The translations under genes and the position numbers were made by a program. From contig JAJJLU010004079.1 in the NCBI GenBank assembly GCA_023807065.1, positions 1-19,167 of the forward strand: 19,167 bases of DNA. Reading direction: 5' to 3'. This document shows, piece by piece, positions 1 through 7,350 of the stretch. Each line of letters starts with the position of its first letter. The first letter of the stretch is position 1. Under the pieces are notes generated by a model. That model saw only the letters and a program-made list of their open reading frames with translations, ran no database searches and was not told where the DNA came from. Origin of the DNA: Isotricha intestinalis. Taxonomy: Eukaryota; Ciliophora; Litostomatea; Vestibuliferida; Isotrichidae.

Positions 1-90
1 CAATCCCCATTGAATTATCCTTTTCAAAAAACAATAAATTTAATATTAAAAAATATTTTTCAAAATAATAATTTAATAGAATATATTTAA
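1..90 (+). CDS. possible 3' end of a gene entering from the left
   Basis: From the first base an open frame of 29 codons runs to a TAA at 88-90. It includes the stretch SPLNYPFQKTINLILKNIFQ, which could be a short C-terminal amphipathic helix. The first 20 bases hold more C and G than the spacer that follows, which suggests coding sequence. If real, the gene is convergent with the carboxypeptidase gene, with about 95 bp between the stops. No family can be named from so short a piece, and a chance open frame cannot be excluded. Confidence 0.35.
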   Translation, partial: QSPLNYPFQKTINLILKNIFQNNNLIEYI

Positions 91-184
91 AAAATAAAAC
101 AAAAAAAAAATAAAAATAAAATAAAAATCAATTAAATTAATAATAAAAAGAAAAACCAAATTTTAAATTATTATAAAAACTATA

Positions 185-1318
185 TTAATTATTTTCTATT
201 TTATATATCATTGTAAAAAGTTGAAAAAAAGCATTATTCCAATTTAATAAAATTTTGTCAAAAACATTTTTATCAAGAGGATTTTTAAGACTAATACATT
301 GATAAAAAAGACTTTTTAAATTATTATAACTTAATTTTTTCATAATACTATTATTAATTTTTTTCATTTGAACAAAAGAATTATTATTATTTCCATTAAC
401 ATAATTATCATAATCAAAAACAAAATCATTATTACTTTTATATAAATTATTAAAAAAATTATTATTATCTAAATAAAAAATTTCAAAAGCAAAAACATAT
501 TTAACCTTTAATATTTCATAAGCATAATCAATAAGATTTCCACTAACATTAAATTTATATAAATTACTAATAGGACCAAATTTACATTTACAATATTTTT
601 CATTTAAATCATTTAAAATTTGATACATTATTTTTAAATTATTATCAAAATTATTAAAAGAAATATTTTTATAACCAAAAGGCATATACATTTTAAAATC
701 ACCTGAATGAGTAGAAATTAAAAGTTTTGGATTAATCATTTTAATTATATTATTTATTGATCTTGTTTCCCATTCTGATAAAGGCTTTTTTCCTGAATTA
801 ATTGAATCATCTTTTATCCAATTTAATGGATAATTTCTATTTAAATCTACATCATTTTCATTATTTCTTTGACATTCATTTAATTCTTTTTCTATTATTT
901 TTCTTCCATATTCATTTACTAATGGAATTAATATTATTTTATTCTCTGATAATATTGATTTTAATGTTTTTTTTGAATATTTTGATTGGAATTTCTTATT
1001 TTCTATTGAACATAAATTTTCTATTATATATATTCCTAATTCTGATGAGATTAATTCTCGAGAATGTTCTCCAAATAATAATAATGATATTGTTGGATTT
1101 TTTTTCTGATTTTTTTTATAGTTTATTATATAATATTTCATTGTGTTGTTTGTTTTTTCTTCTATATATGTTTTTTTATATAATATTGAAGGACATTTTT
1201 CTGTTAATTTATCTAATTTTTTATATATATCTTCTGTGTTTGTATATAAATCTTTCAAAAATTTACATTTTATATATTGAAAATATATAAAAATATAGAA
1301 TTTTATTAGAAATTTCAT
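185..1318 (-). CDS. M14-family zinc carboxypeptidase
   Basis: This 377-aa protein should remove C-terminal residues from peptides as a zinc metallopeptidase. The family landmarks are visible in order: the zinc-binding HxxE in GEHSREL (about residues 84-90); the substrate-binding DLNRNYPLNW; the third zinc ligand in STHSGDFKMYMPFGY; and the general-base glutamate in YVFAFEIFY. All catalytic positions are therefore present. The spacing of the NRN block, the HSG block and the later SGNLIDYAY segment resembles the small plant and protist M14 group more than the animal pancreatic enzymes (from memory of the family). The N-terminus (MKFLIKFYIFIYFQYIKC) is hydrophobic with an early lysine and looks like a signal peptide, so secretion or delivery to a food vacuole or lysosome is likely. 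I see no separate activation propeptide. It is divergently arranged with the next gene across 143 bp and stops at TAA. Confidence 0.93.
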   Translation of the reverse strand: MKFLIKFYIFIYFQYIKCKFLKDLYTNTEDIYKKLDKLTEKCPSILYKKTYIEEKTNNTMKYYIINYKKNQKKNPTISLLLFGEHSRELISSELGIYIIENLCSIENKKFQSKYSKKTLKSILSENKIILIPLVNEYGRKIIEKELNECQRNNENDVDLNRNYPLNWIKDDSINSGKKPLSEWETRSINNIIKMINPKLLISTHSGDFKMYMPFGYKNISFNNFDNNLKIMYQILNDLNEKYCKCKFGPISNLYKFNVSGNLIDYAYEILKVKYVFAFEIFYLDNNNFFNNLYKSNNDFVFDYDNYVNGNNNNSFVQMKKINNSIMKKLSYNNLKSLFYQCISLKNPLDKNVFDKILLNWNNAFFQLFTMIYKIENN

Positions 1319-1461
1319 TTGTCTTTGATTTATTTTAAAAAATATTGTTTTATATTTTTTTATCTGTTTTTATTTTTTTAAAATAAAAATTAAAAAAAAG
1401 AAAAAATTTAAAAAAATTAAATTTAAAAAAGTAAAAATAATATAATAAAAATTGAAAAAAA
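1319..1461. promoter_or_regulatory. divergent intergenic promoter region
   Basis: These 143 bp separate the starts of two divergent genes and must hold both 5' leaders and probably both promoters. The plus strand is T-rich from 1319 to about 1378 and then A-rich to 1461, so each gene has an A-rich leader on its own coding strand. No defined factor site can be recognised in such A+T-rich DNA. Confidence 0.45.
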
Positions 1462-3384
1462 ATGACAGAAATAACAAGAAATGATTTAATGTATTTCCAA
1501 AACGAAGTATTATCAGATTTAAAAAAATTAGAAAATAAAATTAATATAAAGTTAGAAAAATCATTAGAACAAATGCAAATAAAATTAGATTCATCAGAAG
1601 AAATGTTTAACCTATTATCAAATAGAATAACAGAAATATCAAATTTAATATCTCAAATAAACACAAATAACTCTCAAATAACAAGTTTAGTAAAATATAA
1701 AAGTAAAAGTGAAGAAGAAATATCAATTTTAGAAACAAGAATAAATTTATTAGAAAAAGATTTATCAAATACAAAATTTAATTTTGAGAAATTAATTCAA
1801 TCAAGTTTAACTTTTCCTGGAATTGTTGGTGAAGGAGGAAAATTTTTAAATTTTAAAGTTTTTATTGAATATGTTAATAAAAGTTTAATTAATTTAAATA
1901 ATTTTAAAGATATTAATACAATAGATTTTAAAAATTATAAAGAAAAATTAGAAAATTTAATCACTCAATTTAAAATTAAATTTGATGTTGTACAAAATAA
2001 ATGTATGGAATATTCTAATAATAAATTTACTGAATTTGAAAAAGTTGTTGATGATAAAATTAAATATTTAGAAGAAAAAATTGATAATTTAAGAGTTGAA
2101 AATAATAAATATTCAACTAATTTAATTGATCAAAGTAAACGTTTAAAAATTGATTTAGATAATTTAAATGAATATAAAAAAGGAATTGAAAATATGATTA
2201 AATTAGATTATGAAAAGTTTAGAGGATTACATTATGAACTTTTAAATAAATTTGAAAAAAATGATAATGAATTTAAATTTATTAAAATTAAATTTACTGA
2301 ATTAAGTGAATTTATTAAAGATGTTAGATTTAGAAAAAATATTAATGTTAAAGAATTTAAAGATATGAGTAAAAAAATTGATTTTTCTAAAAAAAATAAA
2401 TTAAATAAATTAAATGGAAGTTATTCAATGAGTGATATAAATAGAAGTGATTATTCAAGAGATAAAAATTTAGAAGAAGATTTTCAAAATCAAAATTATC
2501 TTTTTTCAAAAAAATTAGATATGAAAAATTTAAATATTAAAAAAAATAATATTGAAGTAAATATTGAAAATAATCCATTAAATACATCTAAAACTAATAA
2601 TGAAAATGAAAATAAGAAAGAAAAAAATATTATAAATACAGAAAATTTAAATAAAAATCAAAATTTATCTTTAAATCAAAAAAATAAAAATGATATAAAT
2701 GATATAAATGATTTAAATAATAATACAATATCTCATATAAGAAAAAATTCAGAAATGAATAATTTATTATATAAAATAAAAAGAAATTCAATTCATGAAA
2801 AAAATAAATCAATATCTTTAAATACAATTACAAATAATATTGAAAAACATAAATTTAAAAAAGTAAATCCAAATTTTATAAATGAATATAATGGTCATCC
2901 TTATAAAATAAAAAATTATTTTTATTCTTCTTTAATTAAAAATGATAATTTAATTGATATTTATAAAAAAATAGAATCTTCTCAAAATAATATTAATAAA
3001 CTTGAAGAAAAAATGAATAAAAAAATTAAAATGTTAAATGATTTAATGAATGAGTTAATGGATAAAAAAATAGAAAAAAAAAAATTAAAAACTTTATATA
3101 TTAATAGTGAAAATTTATGTAATATAAAAATGCCTAATGTTGATTCTTTTTTATATGGTTATAGTTTAAAAAAAATTGCAAGAAGTACTTCAAAAAAAAA
3201 TAATCCTCAAAATTTTAATTCTACTACTAAAATTATGGAAAGTAGTTTAACTAAAAGTTCTTCGAATGGAAATCATTTTGTTAAAGTTAATCAATTAATT
3301 AATAATGATATTGAACCTTCTTTAAATAATGATAATAAATATATTTATATTAAAACTAATCTCCCTTATTCTATTCAAAAATAA
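1462..3384 (+). CDS. 640-aa coiled-coil protein, function unknown
   Basis: I do not recognise this gene by name. Residues 1-112 and about 145-310 are charged heptad-type helices (for example LEKDLSNTKFNFEKLIQ and FEKVVDDKIKYLEEKIDNL) and should form coiled coils. They are interrupted at about 118-138 by a glycine-containing, less helical segment, FPGIVGEGGKFLNFKVF, probably a conserved functional insert. Residues about 330-500 are Asn/Lys/Ser-rich and probably disordered, with a small tandem NDI repeat encoded near 2691-2715. A second short helical region (SQNNINKLEEKMNKKIK) follows near residue 510. There is no signal peptide or membrane segment. A cytoskeletal or ciliary structural role is plausible but is inference only. 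The start has an all-A leader directly upstream. Confidence 0.9.
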   Translation: MTEITRNDLMYFQNEVLSDLKKLENKINIKLEKSLEQMQIKLDSSEEMFNLLSNRITEISNLISQINTNNSQITSLVKYKSKSEEEISILETRINLLEKDLSNTKFNFEKLIQSSLTFPGIVGEGGKFLNFKVFIEYVNKSLINLNNFKDINTIDFKNYKEKLENLITQFKIKFDVVQNKCMEYSNNKFTEFEKVVDDKIKYLEEKIDNLRVENNKYSTNLIDQSKRLKIDLDNLNEYKKGIENMIKLDYEKFRGLHYELLNKFEKNDNEFKFIKIKFTELSEFIKDVRFRKNINVKEFKDMSKKIDFSKKNKLNKLNGSYSMSDINRSDYSRDKNLEEDFQNQNYLFSKKLDMKNLNIKKNNIEVNIENNPLNTSKTNNENENKKEKNIINTENLNKNQNLSLNQKNKNDINDINDLNNNTISHIRKNSEMNNLLYKIKRNSIHEKNKSISLNTITNNIEKHKFKKVNPNFINEYNGHPYKIKNYFYSSLIKNDNLIDIYKKIESSQNNINKLEEKMNKKIKMLNDLMNELMDKKIEKKKLKTLYINSENLCNIKMPNVDSFLYGYSLKKIARSTSKKNNPQNFNSTTKIMESSLTKSSSNGNHFVKVNQLINNDIEPSLNNDNKYIYIKTNLPYSIQK

Positions 3385-3648
3385 TGTTTGATTTAAATAT
3401 TTATTAAATTAAAACTATTTTTTATATTTTTATTGAGTTAATGTTAAAAATAGGTATTACAGTATATTATTAATGATAATAAATATATTTTTTTAAGTTA
3501 AATTAAATATTTTTTTATTCAATTGTTATTTAATAAATAATATTTAAATGAAAATTTTATGTAAATAATACATTATTATATTTAAGGAATTTATTTTTAA
3601 ATAAATAATAATTAAAACAGAAATAAAATATTATTTTCAAAGTTATTA
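3385..3648. other. intergenic spacer between two plus-strand genes
   Basis: This 264-bp, extremely A+T-rich spacer shows no open frame with coding character, no RNA gene and no strong repeat. It presumably contains the 3' end of the coiled-coil gene and the promoter of the next gene. Confidence 0.6.
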
Positions 3649-4995
3649 ATGGAATTATTCAAAATAGCATTAAGAGATAAAATAAGAGAAAGAGCTAAAA
3701 AAAATGAATTATTAAAAAGAAAATTTAAATTATCATATAATATAATAAAAATATCAAGGAAATATTTCCATGATTTTAGAAAACATTTATTTTCAAAAAT
3801 AAGAAGAAAATATAATTATCCATATATATTGTCATCATTTCCAAAAGAAGATATAAGAAGAATGTCTAAAGAACAAATTCCAACATATTTTGAATATTAT
3901 AAAATAAATAAATTAATAAATAAAATCCCATGTCATTATTATTCTTTATTTAATGAATTATCTCTTTTATTAAATGAAAAAGAATATTTAAATCAATTTT
4001 ATTCAAGATTAAATAGTATTTTATTTATAAAATATTCAATATATAATTTATGTATTAATAAACCAAATTTTTTTCCTTTAGGAAAAGATATTTCATTTCA
4101 TTTACAAAATTATTATTTAAAAATAAATAGAATAAATGATTTAAAAATAAAAGAAGCTTTATTAGAAGATAACAGAATTTTATATAATAGTATTTCAACA
4201 ACAAATTCAAAAAATATTAATTATAATTATAGTAATATTTTAAATTCTTTATTTGAAGATCAATCAAATAAATCTTTTTCTTATACTTTCATTGAAAATA
4301 AAACTATAAAAATTAAAAATAAAGTAAAAAAAAGAGGAGAAGATTCAATTAAAGATATTGAAGATATTATAGAAAAAATAAATGACACAGAAATGAAAAA
4401 AAACAATTCAAAAAATCATAATATAATTTCTTTAAAAAAAAAAAAAAAAAAAGAAGAAGAAGAAGAAATATATATAACAAAATTAAATGAAAAAAAAAGA
4501 AAAAATAATAAAACAAACACACAAAAATATTCAAATGAAAAAGACTTTTTTATAAAATTAAGAAGAAATTCAACAAGAAGAAATATATTAGAAAATAGGA
4601 AAAACCAATTTTTAAATTCAAATGATTCAAAAAAATTTAAAAGTACATTAGATTTTAAAGGAGATTTACATAAAAAAGAAAATAAATATTTAAGCAAAAA
4701 TGAAGTTTTAAAAGAAATGATTAATTGTACAAGAGAAAGAACAATTGATAGAGGAAAATTAAATTATTTTTCTAGATTAAAAGATGGATTTTATAATAGT
4801 GTTCCTGATATTTTTATTGGATTAAATGATTTTAGAGAAGATGAAAGAATTAAAAATGTTTTTCATAAAAATAATTTTTATTTAAAAAAAATCAAAAATG
4901 AATTTCTTTCTCAACGTAACAAATTAAAAAAAAATTGTACTATGAAAGATATTATTAAATTTCCTATTATTTATTCTAAGGAATTTATTTATTAA
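3649..4995 (+). CDS. 448-aa basic protein of unknown function
   Basis: I do not recognise a family. Residues 1-180 look folded and helical, very basic, with aromatic residues spaced along helices (for example RKYFHDFRKHLFSKIRRK near residue 40, then a hydrophobic stretch with FFPLGKDISFHLQNYY). Residues about 195-350 are low-complexity Asn/Lys/Glu sequence, including six lysines followed by five glutamates encoded by a run of 19 A and then GAA repeats. The C-terminal 90 residues look ordered again (YFSRLKDGFYNSVPDIFIGL). There are no signal peptide, membrane segments or catalytic motifs. The basic/aromatic helices recall cytoskeleton-associated proteins, but that is a guess. The start is chosen because A-ending codons typical of gene 5' ends begin here and the upstream DNA is non-coding. 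Confidence 0.85.
   Translation: MELFKIALRDKIRERAKKNELLKRKFKLSYNIIKISRKYFHDFRKHLFSKIRRKYNYPYILSSFPKEDIRRMSKEQIPTYFEYYKINKLINKIPCHYYSLFNELSLLLNEKEYLNQFYSRLNSILFIKYSIYNLCINKPNFFPLGKDISFHLQNYYLKINRINDLKIKEALLEDNRILYNSISTTNSKNINYNYSNILNSLFEDQSNKSFSYTFIENKTIKIKNKVKKRGEDSIKDIEDIIEKINDTEMKKNNSKNHNIISLKKKKKKEEEEEIYITKLNEKKRKNNKTNTQKYSNEKDFFIKLRRNSTRRNILENRKNQFLNSNDSKKFKSTLDFKGDLHKKENKYLSKNEVLKEMINCTRERTIDRGKLNYFSRLKDGFYNSVPDIFIGLNDFREDERIKNVFHKNNFYLKKIKNEFLSQRNKLKKNCTMKDIIKFPIIYSKEFIY
4434..4452 (+). repeat. uninterrupted run of 19 A inside a coding region
   Basis: The run ends a TTA leucine codon and encodes six AAA lysine codons. It is followed directly by (GAA)5. It lies in the low-complexity part of the 448-aa protein. 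Such poly(A) tracts are slippage-prone for polymerases and can stall ribosomes. Confidence 0.9.
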
Positions 4996-5234
4996 TTGTC
5001 TAATTGTAAAAATAAAATCTTTTTTTTTGAAATTAAAAATGAAATAATATTTTTAGTATAAATATATATTTACATTTTAAACAAAATTTTTTTAAAATTC
5101 AATTTAATTTTATTATATTTAATAATTATTCTAAAATAACAAATTAATATATATGTAATTTATTCCATTTTGAAAAATATATAAATTAAATAATTAATTT
5201 TTTATTTTATTTTTAAAATAATATATTTATCTAA
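4996..5234. other. intergenic spacer between two plus-strand genes
   Basis: This spacer of 239 bp is almost pure A+T. I see no coding remnant, RNA gene or clear motif. It should carry the promoter of the 265-aa gene. Confidence 0.55.
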
Positions 5235-6032
5235 ATGGAATCAAATTCTTTAAATAATGAATTTAATTCAGATTTAATTTTTGAAAATGAAATAATAAAA
5301 AAGATTTTAAAAAGAAAAAAAAATGAAGATTCCAATAAAACTTCTTTATTGAATGAGAATACAATTCTTAAACTCAAAAAGAATAAAAAACTTAAATTTA
5401 AAAAATTAGAAACATTTAATATTAATAAAGTTTATAATATAAATAATCATGCTTACATTAAAGATGAAACAAAAGAAAATAATTTAAATAAAAACAAATT
5501 ACTTTGTGATAAAGGAATAATGACAGAAAATATTTTAAATAATTCTACTAAAACTTATTTAACTTTAATTAAAGATTTAAATTATAGAAAAAATTCATTA
5601 AATTTAACAAAAACTTATGATATTAATAATAAAAAAAGAAATAATTATTATACAGAAAGTAAATTAAAGAAATTTTACAACAGTGAAATTAATTTAAGAT
5701 ATAAACAAAAAATTTTTCCATTAATATTAAAAAAAGAAAAAAAAATAAATAAAAATTTAATTACTCGTTTTAATTATGAAAGTAGAAATAGGAAATTAAA
5801 AATAAAAAAAGAATATAATAATAGTGTAAAATTGATTCCAATTCATAGTCAAAATATTATTAATTATACTGAAGATTATTTAGATAATAAAAATATAAAA
5901 AGTAAAAGTCCAAATTCTGATTTTTCAGAGTTAATTCCTGATGTAAGAAAAAAAAAAAGATTAAGACATTTTTTATTATTTCAAATGAATGATTATTACC
6001 AAAAAAATAATACACATTTTAAATTTCATTAA
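5235..6032 (+). CDS. 265-aa basic Asn/Lys-rich protein, unknown
   Basis: I do not recognise this protein. It is strongly basic and rich in Asn and Lys, with no signal peptide, no membrane segment and no enzyme motif. The N-terminal 80 residues contain Lys clusters (KKILKRKK, LKLKKNKKLKFKKLE) that could act as nuclear-localisation or microtubule/RNA-binding patches. The C-terminus ends in a more ordered, aromatic stretch (KKKRLRHFLLFQMNDYYQK). It is the third plus-strand gene in a row and is convergent with the zinc-finger gene. Codon use and a clean ORF between non-coding spacers support a real gene. Confidence 0.75.
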   Translation: MESNSLNNEFNSDLIFENEIIKKILKRKKNEDSNKTSLLNENTILKLKKNKKLKFKKLETFNINKVYNINNHAYIKDETKENNLNKNKLLCDKGIMTENILNNSTKTYLTLIKDLNYRKNSLNLTKTYDINNKKRNNYYTESKLKKFYNSEINLRYKQKIFPLILKKEKKINKNLITRFNYESRNRKLKIKKEYNNSVKLIPIHSQNIINYTEDYLDNKNIKSKSPNSDFSELIPDVRKKKRLRHFLLFQMNDYYQKNNTHFKFH

Positions 6033-6415
6033 AAAAAAATTTGATTTCATTATAGTATATAAAAATAGAATGAAGTATATATAATATATTACTATAAAAA
6101 AGATTTAAAAAAATCATTGATTATTTCATATTGTTTGAATATATATAATAATAAAAAACCAATTTTTTTTTTTTTGATAATAAAAATAAGATATATATAT
6201 TTAATTCCCAAATTAAATTTACAAAAAAATTCTTAATATATAATTTAAACTATATATTTTAATATTCAACCAACCACTTTTATTTTTTAATTTTAAAAAC
6301 ATTTATAATTACATATATTTATATTCCCTTTTGAATATATATGTTTTTTTCTGAAAAATAAAAAAGACTTTATAATTGAAATAAGAAATATTTACAATAT
6401 ATTATAACATTAACC
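6033..6415. other. convergent intergenic region, no gene seen
   Basis: This 383-bp stretch lies between the 3' ends of the 265-aa gene and the zinc-finger gene. It holds a 13-T run at 6163-6175 and several TA-rich tracts (TATATAT). Neither strand shows a coding-like frame, and I see no tRNA or structured-RNA signal. It probably contains only two transcription end regions. Confidence 0.6.
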
Positions 6416-6945
6416 CTACATTAAATCTTGAAATTGAATGAAAGAATTAATAATATTTTTATGTTTCGAATTAACATGATATCTCAAAGAAGATTTTGAA
6501 GGAAAAGAACAATTACAAACTAAAATAATAATATAATGTTTTTACTTTCTTTAAAAGGACAAATATAAGGAAAGATTTTTGTATGAAATTTTCTTACATG
6601 ATATGTTTTTCCATTTCTATGTGAAAATTCACAACCACAAAAATCACATTTATATGGTTTTTTTTTTAAATGAATATTTTGATAATGTAAACTTACATTT
6701 TCTTTTGAACGATATATTTTTCCACAATAACAAATAAATATTTTTAAATTATATTTACATTTGTCTTTTTTATCCTTTTTTTTCAAAAAATTTTTGTCTT
6801 CTCTTTTTTTATTATTTGATATTTTTTTTTCTAATATTGAATTTGTAGTCTCATATTCTAGAAAAAAAGAATCAGATAAATTTTCTTCAAAAGGGATTTT
6901 TTCATAATTTTCATTTAATAAATTATCAATTCCAAAAAACTCCAT
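6416..6945 (-). CDS. C2H2 zinc-finger protein, two exons
   Basis: Exon 1 is 6546-6945 and exon 2 is 6416-6519. Joined, they encode 167 aa ending at TAG. Residues 1-65 are acidic then lysine-rich and probably disordered. Three tandem fingers follow: C72-x1-C74-x12-H87-x4-H92, C100-x2-C103-x12-H116-x4-H121, and C129-x5-C135-x12-H148-x4-H153. Fingers 1 and 3 have unusual Cys spacing; finger 2 is canonical. Without splicing, the frame stops at TAG 6520-6522, just after the first Cys of finger 3. Removing the 26-nt GT-AG intron restores the finger and a short tail. A nucleic-acid-binding role, probably transcriptional, is inferred from the tandem fingers; the target is unknown. It is convergent with the 265-aa gene. 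Confidence 0.87.
6520..6545 (-). other. 26-nt spliceosomal intron
   Basis: On the minus strand the segment begins GTAAAAACAT and ends TATTTTAG. It interrupts the codon for residue 134 (phase 1) and introduces an in-frame TAG. Its removal joins the first Cys of finger 3 to the second Cys and both His ligands encoded downstream, which is strong functional evidence for splicing. The length and A+T content are typical of ciliate-type mini-introns. Confidence 0.88.
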
Positions 6946-7350
6946 TTTTAATTTTTATAAAGAGAAAAAATAAATAAATTAAATAGAAAATAAACAAATT
7001 TCAAAATAGAATATAATAATAATGTAAAAAAATATAAAAAATAAATTTTAACTTATATAAAAATTACCTTTATAAAACATTAAAGTTAATATATGTTAAT
7101 AAATGTTAAACCTTATTAATAAAATAATTACAATATGATTTATTAATATAAATGATTTTAAGTTTTAATTAAAAAAAAAAAAACATTTATTTATAGGAAA
7201 ACTTTTTTATAAATTATATTTATTTATTTCTTCTTCAATTTCATACCCAATATTTATAATTTTTTGATAAATTTAGAGTGAAAGAAAAATTATTAATATT
7301 ACTTTCATTATTAAAATAATTATATTTAAGAAAATAATTTAAAATTATAT
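6946..7350. other. intergenic region with a weak coding-like relic
   Basis: This 405-bp spacer lies between two minus-strand genes. Most is featureless A+T. On the minus strand at 7308-7273 a tiny frame, MKVILIIFLSL followed by TAA, resembles the start of a signal peptide. The same frame continues past the stop for 21 codons (IYQKIINIGYEIEEEINKYN and one Leu) to a second TAA near 7207. This could be a decayed secreted-protein gene or chance. The promoter of the zinc-finger gene should lie at the right-hand end of exon 1, just above 6945. Confidence 0.3.

Noticed and set aside
802..1290. 162-aa plus-strand open frame
   Set aside because: It is antisense to the carboxypeptidase, is almost entirely Leu/Ile/Phe/Tyr as expected from reverse-complemented Lys/Asn/Glu codons, and has no family features.
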